Source of the DNA: Chitinispirillia bacterium
Lineage (GTDB): Bacteria > Fibrobacterota > Chitinivibrionia > Chitinivibrionales > Chitinispirillaceae
Length of the DNA: 45,642 bases
Assembly (NCBI GenBank): GCA_009786575.1
Contig: WQRV01000003.1
Span: 1 to 45,642 of the forward strand
Direction: 5' to 3'
In this document: positions 8,641 through 16,496 of the stretch, piece after piece
Numbering within the stretch: the first letter of the stretch is position 1
How the letters are laid out: every line of letters starts with the position of its first letter
Program-made: the position numbers and the translations under genes
The notes under the pieces: generated by a model
Databases searched by the model: none
Seen by the model: only the letters and a program-made list of their open reading frames with translations
What the model was told of the DNA's origin: nothing

Positions 8641-9962
8641 TGGCCATGAAAACACGCGAGTTTGGCATTTTTGAGTCCGGGAGGCTGAATACCTTCGACA
8701 AGTTCTACGTGGTGTCGCTTTTTTTCTATTGTTTCCTGCTCTTCTCGCCAACTGTCTACGCGATAGTTCCGTTCTCCTCCGCGCTGGCATTTGCCGTTCG
8801 TATCTTTATTGCCGCAGCGCTGACAATATACACGGCAGAGCAGGCTGTACGGCGGGGGAGTGTAAAAATAAACAAGGGGCTGCTTTGCATATCATTCGCG
8901 TTTGTGCTGCTGTCGCTGATACCTACGGCGTACCATAAGACCGCGTACCTGCTGGTCAACGAGTTCGTCAGTTTCTATCTTGTCTACATGTTTTTCCTTT
9001 TTTATAAGAAAAAATATTTGCAGCCGCTGGTGAGTCTCGCTACGCCCTTTATGTTTCTGATGCTCGCGCTCTCGATAACCGGGTTTGCCTATGCGTTTCT
9101 CGGCTTCCCGCCCATAGCGTCCGGGACGGTATCGGCGGGCAGCGCTACGCGGATGTACTACTGGTACCTTACGACGGGCGCGGTCGATAACGGCATATTC
9201 GGCAGCATAATCCGACCGCAGGCGATATTCGACGAGCCCGGCGGTTTCTCGTTCTTCATTTGCACACTCTGTTTCCTGCGGGTTCTGGCGAAGAGGCGCG
9301 AATCAGCCACGTTTATCCTGCTGCTACTCGGCAACATCACTTTCAGCATGATACACGCAATGATCTTCGTCCTCTATATCTGCCATTTGGCGGTAACGTA
9401 TACAGCGAAAAAAAGGTTTGCCGTTTACGCTGCCGCTGTCGTGACGATGATGTTTTTGGCGTACCTGCCGTTGAAGAAACAGGTGGATGAGCTGCTCTTC
9501 GCGCGGTTCGTGATAAATCAGAGTACCGGGCATTTTGATGGTAACAACAGGGCCTACTTGCTCGAAAACGCCGTGAACGCCGTAAAACAGGACAACTCCG
9601 TGCTGATCTGGGGAATGCAGCGGGATGCCGACGGGCTTACTGTTATGGACAAAATGTGGGGCTACGGCGAAAATCCGCTGGCACCGGCGCTAAAATTTGG
9701 GATATTTATAGCATGGCTCTACTACTTTTACTTGGCGTTCTTCGCAATGTGCGCCGCCGCAGACAGAAAAAGAGCCTTCATATATCTGGCGGTCATACTG
9801 ATGTTCATGCAAAGGCCGGAATTCTACAGGGGAGGGCCGGCCGCCAACGTTCTGGTACTCTTCTTCACCAGCTGGGAAATAGTAAAATACCGTATCGCTA
9901 AATACAGGATGACGGCCCGCGGATCACCGCCGCAGGTATCGCCGGAACCGCGGGGCCTGTAA
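8637..9962 (+). CDS. Wzy-like O-antigen/polysaccharide polymerase
   Basis: A 441-residue membrane protein with about 10-12 hydrophobic segments and a long soluble loop near residues 285-335 before the last helices, a layout typical of Wzy polymerases. Wzy sequences are poorly conserved, so the call rests on topology, length and context: several glycosyltransferases and a Wzx-like flippase precede it in one overlapping run. It would join repeat units on the periplasmic face. The start overlaps the upstream stop (ATGATGG), and further ATGs follow within four codons. Its stop codon lies one base from the stop of the opposing glf gene. Confidence 0.7.
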   Translation: MMAMKTREFGIFESGRLNTFDKFYVVSLFFYCFLLFSPTVYAIVPFSSALAFAVRIFIAAALTIYTAEQAVRRGSVKINKGLLCISFAFVLLSLIPTAYHKTAYLLVNEFVSFYLVYMFFLFYKKKYLQPLVSLATPFMFLMLALSITGFAYAFLGFPPIASGTVSAGSATRMYYWYLTTGAVDNGIFGSIIRPQAIFDEPGGFSFFICTLCFLRVLAKRRESATFILLLLGNITFSMIHAMIFVLYICHLAVTYTAKKRFAVYAAAVVTMMFLAYLPLKKQVDELLFARFVINQSTGHFDGNNRAYLLENAVNAVKQDNSVLIWGMQRDADGLTVMDKMWGYGENPLAPALKFGIFIAWLYYFYLAFFAMCAAADRKRAFIYLAVILMFMQRPEFYRGGPAANVLVLFFTSWEIVKYRIAKYRMTARGSPPQVSPEPRGL

Positions 9963-9963
9963 A

Positions 9964-11079
9964 TCACGGCAAAGTTGACGCGAGCGATAACGCCGCCTCA
10001 ACCGTATCATCCATATCCAAATATCTGTACGTCCCCAGCCGCCCGCCGAAAATTACTTTGGACAGGGATTTTGCGAGGGCGTGATATTTGTTGTATAGTG
10101 ATGTGTTGGCGTCGTCATTAACCGGATAATACGGCTCGCATCCGGGAGTATATTCCGCCGGGAACTCCTTGGTGATGACCGTTGACGGTTGGGTTCCGAA
10201 TTCAAAATGTTTGTGCTCGATGATTCTAGTATACGGCGTTTCGGAATCGGTATAGTTGATGACCGCGTTGCCTTGATAGTTTGGGATGGCGAGGGATTCG
10301 TGTTCGAAGCGTAAGGTACGGTATGCGAGTTTTCCGAATCGGCAGCCGAAGAATTCGTCGATCATCCCGGTAAAGATAATTTTGTCGGCGCAGTTATCAA
10401 GCGCGTCTTTGTCAGTGAAATAATCACAATTCAGGCGGACTTCCGTGCCGGCGAGCATTTTATCAATCATCCTGGTATACCCGCCGGCAGGGATGCCCTG
10501 ATATCTGTCATCGTAGTAATTATTATCATAGATAAAGCGGACAGGGATCCTCTTGATGATTGATGCCGGGAGGTCAACACAACTGCGCCCCCACTGTTTT
10601 TCGGTGTATCCCTTGATCAGCAGTTCATAAATATCCCGCCCGACGAGCGATACCGCCTGTTCTTCGAGATTTTGCGGGGTAGCGGTGATTTCCTGAGATT
10701 GTTCGGCGATACGTTCTCTGGCTTGTGATGGGGTGACGACACCGGGCCATATCCTGCAAAACGTATTCATGTTAAACGGCAGGTTGTAGAGGCGGCCGTT
10801 GAAATTGGCGATGGGGGAGTTAATGTATTTGTTGAAGTCAGCGAATTTATTGACGAAGCTCCACACGTCACGGTTATCGGTATGAAAGATATGTGCGCCG
10901 TAGGTGTGGATATTAATCCCGTCCTGTTCTCCTGTAAAGCAATTCCCGGCGATATGATTTCTCCGGTCAATAATCAGGCACCGCTTCCCGCGCCCTGTCA
11001 GCACATTGGCAGCGGTTGCGGAGAAGAACCCCGCGCCAACAAAGAGATAATCGTAATCAGCACCGCTTCGCGTACTCAT
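9964..11079 (-). CDS. glf: UDP-galactopyranose mutase
   Basis: A 371-residue flavoenzyme that interconverts UDP-galactopyranose and UDP-galactofuranose. The FAD-binding start is VGAGFFSA (14-21). IDRRNHIAGN (38-46) is the family's conserved adenine/ribose segment, HIFHT (63-67) holds the flavin-proximal histidine, and RLGTYRYLDMDDTV marks the usual C terminus. Length is normal. It gives the neighbouring polysaccharide genes a galactofuranose donor, although it lies on the opposite strand. Its ATG lies inside porG, with a 23-base overlap, so it is probably translated from the oxidoreductase transcript. The enzyme works only with reduced FAD, which makes that linkage intriguing. Confidence 0.95.
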   Translation of the reverse strand: MSTRSGADYDYLFVGAGFFSATAANVLTGRGKRCLIIDRRNHIAGNCFTGEQDGINIHTYGAHIFHTDNRDVWSFVNKFADFNKYINSPIANFNGRLYNLPFNMNTFCRIWPGVVTPSQARERIAEQSQEITATPQNLEEQAVSLVGRDIYELLIKGYTEKQWGRSCVDLPASIIKRIPVRFIYDNNYYDDRYQGIPAGGYTRMIDKMLAGTEVRLNCDYFTDKDALDNCADKIIFTGMIDEFFGCRFGKLAYRTLRFEHESLAIPNYQGNAVINYTDSETPYTRIIEHKHFEFGTQPSTVITKEFPAEYTPGCEPYYPVNDDANTSLYNKYHALAKSLSKVIFGGRLGTYRYLDMDDTVEAALSLASTLP

Positions 11080-11722
11080 AGGCCTTATTTATCGCCGTGC
11101 GGTTCTTCTCTATCATCGCGCCCATCTTTTCGAACTTGCTTTTCACAGCCTCGTCAAGCGCGGCTGACGTTCCCGATGCCACAATCTTCGTTTTTCCGCT
11201 GAACCGCTCCTCGACCGCTGTCATCACGGCATTCAGGTCAACAAGCGTGTCGTCAAGCCCGCAGAGGGCGCCGAGCATCGTCATGTTCATCGACAGATCG
11301 GAGCCGGTAAATTCAACGGATAACTTTGTTGCAGGCACGTAGACTACTTTTGCTTTGATATTGTCAAGAACCGCCTTGTCCCTGTCATGAATGACAGGGT
11401 CGGCGGAGTTGACGAGGATCAGCCCGCCATCCTTAAGCCCGGCGTGAAAAGGCAGCGTGTGCGATTTGCCTATCGTTATCACCTGCGGATCGAATACCAT
11501 AACGATGTTCGGGTACATTACCTCGCCGCGGTCGTAGATTTTTTCGGATGATATCCGCACGTAGCTTTCGGTTGGCGCGAGACGCTTTTCCGCGCCGAAG
11601 AACGGGTTGACGACAGCGTACTTACCCGTGGCCACAACGGCGGTGCCGAGGATGTGGGCGGCGGTGACTACGCCCTGTCCGCCGAGGCCGGCCATCCTTA
11701 TGTCAAGATTCGATCTTTTCAT
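11057..11722 (-). CDS. porG: 2-oxoacid:ferredoxin oxidoreductase gamma subunit
   Basis: A 221-residue gamma subunit. The opening DIRMAGLGGQGVVTAAHILG (glycine-rich loop at 12-18) and the PTESYVRIS segment (51-59) are typical of the family. In the four-domain enzyme this part binds coenzyme A and packs against alpha and beta during oxidative decarboxylation, or the reverse carboxylation, of a 2-oxoacid. It follows the beta gene after three bases. Residues beyond about 185 are a helical, charged extension. Its last 23 bases overlap glf. Pyruvate is the likeliest substrate, but the sequence does not settle it. Confidence 0.9.
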   Translation of the reverse strand: MKRSNLDIRMAGLGGQGVVTAAHILGTAVVATGKYAVVNPFFGAEKRLAPTESYVRISSEKIYDRGEVMYPNIVMVFDPQVITIGKSHTLPFHAGLKDGGLILVNSADPVIHDRDKAVLDNIKAKVVYVPATKLSVEFTGSDLSMNMTMLGALCGLDDTLVDLNAVMTAVEERFSGKTKIVASGTSAALDEAVKSKFEKMGAMIEKNRTAINKAYEYAKRC

Positions 11723-11725
11723 GGT

Positions 11726-12592
11726 CTATTTAGCCTCCTTTAATTCACCGATACGGCTAAGATACGCGGATGCCTCTTCCGTCATGTACTCTTCGTATTG
11801 ATAATAGGTTTTCTCAACGTCTTTAGCGGCTTCCAGCGTCTTGCCGGGAGAGAATTTCAGGTTCGTCGGGCACGGTGTGTAGACCTGTACGTACGTCGGC
11901 CCTACCTCACGCGCTATCAACACCGCCCGTCTGACCGCCGTCCCGAATTTCTTTGGGCTTGCGACAGTCGTCCTCACTGCGTATGCGCAGCCGGCAACTT
12001 TTGCCATCTCGAACACCGGGATCTTCGGGAACTTCTTGCCGGTCGGGGCCATGTTGAGAACCTTGCCCTCAACCGTCATGCCGCTCTCCTGCCCGCCCGT
12101 GTTGCCGTATACCTCGTTGTCGAGCATCACCGTGGCTATGTTTTCTCCGCGGAACCACGAGTGCAGCGTGTAGTCCAAGCCTATGTCCGCCACGCCGCCG
12201 TCGCCAACCATCACAAGCACATCCTTAACTTTGCCGGGATGACGGATTTTCAGCATCCTCTTAAGCCCGGTGGCTACAGAGTTTTGATTGCCGAATGCGG
12301 TGCAGGAGTAGCACAGCGCCGATTGCGTCAGCGCAAAGTAGGCGCAGCCGGGGGTGCCGATGATTATAGTGTTTTCGGGCGACGGCAAACTCGCAAGGCC
12401 AAGCCTGATCCCCAGCGACACCCCGCATCCGGCGCAGTGCGGGTGCGGCTCGGTGATCTCCCGAAAACTCCCCAGGTCGTCAACAGTACCGGGCGCTGAT
12501 CTGTTATAAGGGCCGTTGGCGACGAGGTCCTTATAGCCGGGGGTCAGCACATCCTCAAACTCTTTTGTTGGCGTTATGATATTTTTTGACAT
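11726..12592 (-). CDS. porB: 2-oxoacid:ferredoxin oxidoreductase beta subunit (TPP-binding)
   Basis: A 288-residue subunit that binds thiamine diphosphate and one 4Fe-4S cluster. HCAGCGVSLG carries C53 and C56; C83 (GTPGC) and C203 (AGCAYA) are the probable remaining ligands. The TPP/Mg motif runs from GDGG (130-133) to DNEVYGNTGGQ (158-168). Length suits the separate-subunit form of the enzyme. It is spaced three bases from alpha and three from gamma, so the subunits are probably made in equal amounts. This is oxygen-sensitive chemistry, implying an anaerobic or microaerophilic host. Confidence 0.93.
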   Translation of the reverse strand: MSKNIITPTKEFEDVLTPGYKDLVANGPYNRSAPGTVDDLGSFREITEPHPHCAGCGVSLGIRLGLASLPSPENTIIIGTPGCAYFALTQSALCYSCTAFGNQNSVATGLKRMLKIRHPGKVKDVLVMVGDGGVADIGLDYTLHSWFRGENIATVMLDNEVYGNTGGQESGMTVEGKVLNMAPTGKKFPKIPVFEMAKVAGCAYAVRTTVASPKKFGTAVRRAVLIAREVGPTYVQVYTPCPTNLKFSPGKTLEAAKDVEKTYYQYEEYMTEEASAYLSRIGELKEAK

Positions 12593-12595
12593 GGA

Positions 12596-13780
12596 TTACC
12601 TCGCAGCCTTTTTGATAACGTCAATAATAACCTCGCCCGGCAGCGACATACCGCCAAACACCCTTGGGCCCGCGATTACGCGGCTGTTATTGTCAATTGT
12701 CCCCATAACTTCCCGCGCGAGCCAGCCGCCGGCGTTGAACTCGGGGATGACGATAGCCGACGCGCGGGCAGTGGCCTGCGCTATTTCGGCTGCGGGGAAC
12801 GGGCGGATGGATTTTACCTTTATGAGCCCTGCCGTTATCCCGTCCCGCTCCGCCATCGTCCTTATCGCATCGCGGCTTTGGGATACCGCGATGCCCGAGG
12901 CGATTATCATTATATCTGCGCCGGGATTTTCGACTTCTATCAGGCCGCCCATATATTTGTTGATATGCTTGCGCGCGCGCTCCGCGGCGGCCAGAACCTC
13001 CTGATGCCAGCTCGCGCTCGCGGCGTACGACACGAAGTTGCACTTGTTAAGCAGCGGGTCCCTCACCATCTGCATCGGCGCGTGCTCCATGTCGAACGGA
13101 GGTATCGGAGCGATATCCGGATTGTATTCGCCGAGTTTGATATTGTCGGGAGGCAGCATGATGACCTCGCGCGTGTGCGTGACGAAGAAACCGTCCGCGA
13201 AAACTCCAACCGGAAGGTGGACCTCTGACTGTTCGGCTATGGCGTACCCCGCCAGAATAAAATCAAAGAAGTCCTGCGAGTTCTCGGCGTGGAACATTAT
13301 CATCCCCGTGTCAAGCAGGAAAGCCATCTCGATATTTTCGGGCTGTATGGATGGCGGCAGCGCCACGCCCCTGCACATGAACGCGCAGACGATCGGCTGG
13401 CGCGAGCCCGCCCACACGGGGAACATCTCCATTGCCCGCAGCGTGCCGGGGCCGCTTGTCGCCGTGAACACGCGCCCGCCGCCAAGCGACGCCCCGTGAA
13501 CCGCCGCCATTACCGCAAACTCGTTCTCCGCGCGGTAGTAATCCTTTATGTAACCCTGCGCGAACAGATCTCCCGTCAGGTGCATGCTCTCGCTCTGCGG
13601 CGTGATCGGGTAGGCGATCGCCATATCGATCCCGGCGCGCCTGACGGCCTCGGCGACCGCCTCGCTGCCGGTCATGAAGGCTCGCTCCCGCGGGGCTTTT
13701 AAAAGCAGTTCTTCCGGGCTGACGGCTTTCTGGTTCGGCCCGGCGCTGGCTGCGGCATTGATATTTGCTGACATTGACAT
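12596..13780 (-). CDS. porA: 2-oxoacid:ferredoxin oxidoreductase alpha subunit
   Basis: A 394-residue alpha subunit from the chosen start. YPITPQSE (57-64) and the following ENEFAVMAAVHGASLGGGR stretch are hallmark segments that complete the TPP site with beta. The frame is open further upstream across the ferredoxin gene, but I choose the ATG at 13780: AGAGGA lies about eight bases before it and only four bases separate it from the ferredoxin stop. The first 30 residues are alanine- and serine-rich and not conserved. With B, G and D it forms the ferredoxin-reducing complex. Confidence 0.92.
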   Translation of the reverse strand: MSMSANINAAASAGPNQKAVSPEELLLKAPRERAFMTGSEAVAEAVRRAGIDMAIAYPITPQSESMHLTGDLFAQGYIKDYYRAENEFAVMAAVHGASLGGGRVFTATSGPGTLRAMEMFPVWAGSRQPIVCAFMCRGVALPPSIQPENIEMAFLLDTGMIMFHAENSQDFFDFILAGYAIAEQSEVHLPVGVFADGFFVTHTREVIMLPPDNIKLGEYNPDIAPIPPFDMEHAPMQMVRDPLLNKCNFVSYAASASWHQEVLAAAERARKHINKYMGGLIEVENPGADIMIIASGIAVSQSRDAIRTMAERDGITAGLIKVKSIRPFPAAEIAQATARASAIVIPEFNAGGWLAREVMGTIDNNSRVIAGPRVFGGMSLPGEVIIDVIKKAAR

Positions 13781-13784
13781 TATA

Positions 13785-13970
13785 TCAATCCTCTGAGTTG
13801 ATTGCTTTTTTGGGGCAGACGGCCGCGCACAGCAGGCACGCCTTGCAGAATATTTTGTTGATGACGACTTTTTTGCCGCCGTCCCCGCGCTTAATAACGT
13901 TCGGTTCGGGGCAGGCCTTAATGCAGATCCCGCAGCCGGTGCACGTTTCCTGATTGACAACTACCGCCAT
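13785..13970 (-). CDS. porD: Two-cluster 4Fe-4S ferredoxin-type delta subunit
   Basis: A 61-residue protein with two cysteine motifs: CTGCGICIKACP at 10-21 and CKACLLCAAVCP at 42-53. Each can supply four ligands for a 4Fe-4S cluster. This is the electron-exit subunit of multi-subunit 2-oxoacid oxidoreductases. An in-frame upstream extension to 14039 exists but is arginine-rich and unlike the family. The ATG at 13970 has a G-rich Shine-Dalgarno in front and sits one base after the stop of the preceding gene, so I use it. Confidence 0.93.
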   Translation of the reverse strand: MAVVVNQETCTGCGICIKACPEPNVIKRGDGGKKVVINKIFCKACLLCAAVCPKKAINSED

Positions 13971-13971
13971 C

Positions 13972-14553
13972 TTATACCCCCCCTTTTGAGATCGATTTGA
14001 CCTTTGCGGTAATGGCGCCGATCTTCGCCGCGTCCACATCCCTGAGCGATATCATAGCCTCGTCCGACGCCGCGTAATCGCTCAGGCAAATCGTATAGCA
14101 GCCTGTCCCAGCGCGAATCATCCTCAATGCAAAGTTGGCATAGTGAGAATGCACGCCGACGAATACGCACACGTCTATACCGTTATGCTGGATCGTAATG
14201 TTAGGATGGTTGACGCTGATCTCTATTTCCGGGTTGATCCGCGGGCTTTTGGCCCGGTAGTCGGGCATGGGGTAGATTTTCGCCCCGCACGCTGCGGCGA
14301 GCTCTCTCACGGCGGCCGCTTTGGGCCCGGCGCCCCCGTTCCACTGCCACATCAAAAGCGGCCCCGGGCAGACCGCCGGCCTCTTTGCGGAGGCGAGCTT
14401 CTCCGCAATCATCCCCAAAGCGTCATTTTCGGGGATGATGCCGCCCTCAACGAACGCGCCGCCCTCATCCGGCAGCACGACGCCCATAAGCGCCGCCGTA
14501 ACGGGCACAAACCCCTCCGGGCCGGGCAGGATCCTGTATTTTTCCGAAATCAT
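13972..14553 (-). CDS. CODH/ACS epsilon (CdhB)-like subunit, probable fifth subunit of the oxidoreductase
   Basis: A 193-residue protein I recognise only by resemblance. It looks like the beta/epsilon subunit family of CO dehydrogenase/acetyl-CoA synthase, which has a nucleotide-binding Rossmann-like fold (segments around AKRPAVCPGP and GIDVCVFVGVHSHYANF). No CO dehydrogenase genes are near. It is the first gene of the operon, one base before the ferredoxin subunit. A CdhB-like gene ahead of D-A-B-G recalls the five-subunit pyruvate:ferredoxin oxidoreductase described from Hydrogenobacter, where E comes first. GGGGGA about eight bases upstream favours the ATG at 14553 over an earlier one at 14592. 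Confidence 0.6.
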   Translation of the reverse strand: MISEKYRILPGPEGFVPVTAALMGVVLPDEGGAFVEGGIIPENDALGMIAEKLASAKRPAVCPGPLLMWQWNGGAGPKAAAVRELAAACGAKIYPMPDYRAKSPRINPEIEISVNHPNITIQHNGIDVCVFVGVHSHYANFALRMIRAGTGCYTICLSDYAASDEAMISLRDVDAAKIGAITAKVKSISKGGV

Positions 14554-14649
14554 CAAAATATCCCCCGTTATAGATTGTCCATAAATATACAAAATGCCGC
14601 CTGATAATTTTGGGATTTTTTAAATCTGAAAAAAAACTTATAAATAATC

Positions 14650-14678
14650 TTGACTCCATCACTAAAATATACTATATT
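14650..14678 (+). promoter_or_regulatory. Strong sigma70-type promoter upstream of the lipoprotein gene
   Basis: TTGACT at 14650-14655, a 17-base spacer and TATATT at 14673-14678. Transcription would start near 14685 and give a leader of about 175 bases before the ATG at 14861. The spacing is ideal and the surroundings are AT-rich. Confidence 0.65.
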
Positions 14679-14698
14679 AATATCAACAATCCCGCGGC

Positions 14699-14723
14699 GC
14701 GGCGTACTGTTCTGGTACGCCGC
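14699..14723 (+). promoter_or_regulatory. Perfect 9-bp hairpin in the lipoprotein mRNA leader
   Basis: GCGGCGTAC at 14699-14707 pairs perfectly with GTACGCCGC at 14715-14723 around a 7-base loop. It begins about 15 bases after the predicted transcription start. No U-tract follows, so it is not a standard terminator. A stability element at the 5' end or a protein-binding site are both possible. Confidence 0.5.
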
Positions 14724-14860
14724 TCTCGTTGTACAATTTTCAGGTTCTTCTCTTACATCTCTATAGTTACTCCGTAAACGGCAGTTTCCGCTGCCCGCAG
14801 TGCCCTTGTTTTACCCAAATTATTTAACCAAAACCTTTAATCCCCAAACAGGAGGAGAAG

Positions 14861-16387
14861 ATGAAGTTATTGTACGGATTGTTTTTTGTTGCCGCGGCCC
14901 TTGTGTCCGTGGCCGCCCTAAGCCTTTCCGGCGGATGTGCTGAGGTACCGGGCGACAGGATGCCGGATCCTGTCGTTGATACGGTTGTCGTAGTTGATAC
15001 GTTAGTGTTTGACGACACGGTCGTGGTTTGCCGGACGGCCGTCATCGGCGGCAGCGCGGCGCCGTCAGTCTGTGATACGGTCGTCCTCGGCGATATCGAG
15101 GTCCCGTTTATCGTTACGCGGGTCGATGAATCGGTCAACAGCTACTGCCTGTACCCGATAACGTTCACGGCGTTCCCGGCAGCGGAGGATTTGCGGCATA
15201 TTGAGGCGGTATACCTGGACTTGGATCTGGCGGCGGAGGGGACGGAACCCGTGGAACTGGTGCCGCCTACCTGGTCGGCGGTGTTCAGCTACGCCGATAC
15301 CGGGGGGCATATTGCGCGGATGCGGGTCGTGATGCATGGGAGCGAATTCGTGCTTACGGAGGAGTTTGAGGTACGGACGGCGGTGCGGTTCGACATTCCG
15401 CCGGTCAGCATATCGGTGGAAGACACGGGCTCGTTTCATACCTTCAGGGCGGGCGGATACAGGCATCGTGATGCCTGTTGGGTGTGGGACTTGACTAATA
15501 TAGGAGGTAGAGTTATAAAAACATTTACGGACACGGTATCGGCATTTGTCCGTGGTGAGCATGATACCGCGGTTACCGTTTACCAGGAGGACAGTTCGGG
15601 CCGGCGGACGCCGGGTGTGGATGTCGGATTTAAGTCGGTTATAGGCACGATGTACTCCGTTACGGTGGAGGTTGGGGGGGCCGGCGCGGCGGATATATCG
15701 CCGAGGAGGGAGTTTTTGGTGCCTTACAGGGGCGAGGTGTCGGTTACGGTGCGGGCGCTTGTGAACACCAAGATTGCCTCCGTGTCGGTCAACGGGGCGC
15801 CGCGGTACGTATTTGACGGCCTTTTGGTGCGCGATACGGCGCTTACATTTGCGGGGATCACTTCCAACACCCGCATATTGGTGTCGTTGGCGGAGATCGA
15901 CACCGTCATGCCGGATGTGAAGATAGTCTGGCCGGTGATCGGTACGGGGGACAGGTCGGTAGTGCCTGGGATCTGCCTCGGCGGCGTGTTTGCCTACAGG
16001 CTCAACAAGCGGATGGCGTCCGGGGTTGCCAGGTGGTTGGACCTTGACAACATCTACAATGCGGACAAGGACTCTCTGCGGAGCGTGAGGATTCCGGGGG
16101 ATATATTCGATGCTCCCCATAATCTTGCCGAATTGATAACCAAGGCCCCCGTTATCTACGAGTCGCCGAAGCAGTATCTGGAGGAGGGGCTCCAAAGGTT
16201 TAACTTCGAGATCAGCCCTGTGGCGGCCAAGCGGTATACTCATGGAGCCGGCCGCCTCTACAGGCTGGAACTGCAGTTCGCCGATTCTCTGGGGAATTTG
16301 TCCGCCGTGGAGAGCCGGATAGTGAATACAAGGGCTGACGGCCGTTCCTGTGAAGATGCTATAAATGAGTGGCTGAGGGCCGAATAA
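14861..16387 (+). CDS. Predicted lipoprotein of unknown function
   Basis: A 508-residue protein I do not recognise. A signal peptide (residues 1-25, hydrophobic core LFFVAAALVSVAAL) ends in the lipobox LSGGC with the lipidated cysteine at 26. Residues 31-60 are a low-complexity Val-Asp-Thr stretch with repeated DTVVV-like units, probably an extended linker. The rest is rich in beta-strand-forming, alternating polar and hydrophobic segments, with a two-part appearance: about 70-300 resembles tandem beta-sandwich-like sequence, and 340-508 is more mixed. Only three cysteines follow the lipobox. Such proteins are usually surface-bound or periplasmic. AGGAGGAG precedes the start. It stands alone between promoters and has no obvious partner. 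Confidence 0.75.
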   Translation: MKLLYGLFFVAAALVSVAALSLSGGCAEVPGDRMPDPVVDTVVVVDTLVFDDTVVVCRTAVIGGSAAPSVCDTVVLGDIEVPFIVTRVDESVNSYCLYPITFTAFPAAEDLRHIEAVYLDLDLAAEGTEPVELVPPTWSAVFSYADTGGHIARMRVVMHGSEFVLTEEFEVRTAVRFDIPPVSISVEDTGSFHTFRAGGYRHRDACWVWDLTNIGGRVIKTFTDTVSAFVRGEHDTAVTVYQEDSSGRRTPGVDVGFKSVIGTMYSVTVEVGGAGAADISPRREFLVPYRGEVSVTVRALVNTKIASVSVNGAPRYVFDGLLVRDTALTFAGITSNTRILVSLAEIDTVMPDVKIVWPVIGTGDRSVVPGICLGGVFAYRLNKRMASGVARWLDLDNIYNADKDSLRSVRIPGDIFDAPHNLAELITKAPVIYESPKQYLEEGLQRFNFEISPVAAKRYTHGAGRLYRLELQFADSLGNLSAVESRIVNTRADGRSCEDAINEWLRAE

Positions 16388-16434
16388 AAATAATTTTACA
16401 GTTGCGCGGCGTTATTGCCGTATATTATATTGTG

Positions 16435-16475
16435 TTGACGCCTGGTGCGGGTGTACCGGCGTCGGCACATATAAT
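16435..16475 (+). promoter_or_regulatory. Promoter-like elements with internal inverted repeat before clpP
   Basis: TTGACG (16435-16440) and a perfect TATAAT (16470-16475) lie 29 bases apart, too far for an ordinary pair. Between and overlapping them is an inverted repeat: GACGCC at 16437-16442 matches GGCGTC at 16458-16463, with an inner GGT/ACC. TATAAT may act with an unrecognised -35, or the repeat may be a regulator site. No CIRCE element is present. Confidence 0.35.
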
Positions 16476-16496
16476 ATAGAATATAGGGACGTACAG

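Larger units (their letters stand above)
14554..14860. other. Divergent intergenic region with promoter and leader hairpin
   Basis: This 307-base gap separates the minus-strand oxidoreductase operon from the plus-strand lipoprotein. It holds a strong plus-strand promoter (14650-14678) and a perfect 9-bp hairpin (14699-14723). For the minus strand I see only AT-rich sequence with -10-like words and no well-spaced pair. No open frame looks coding. Confidence 0.6.
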
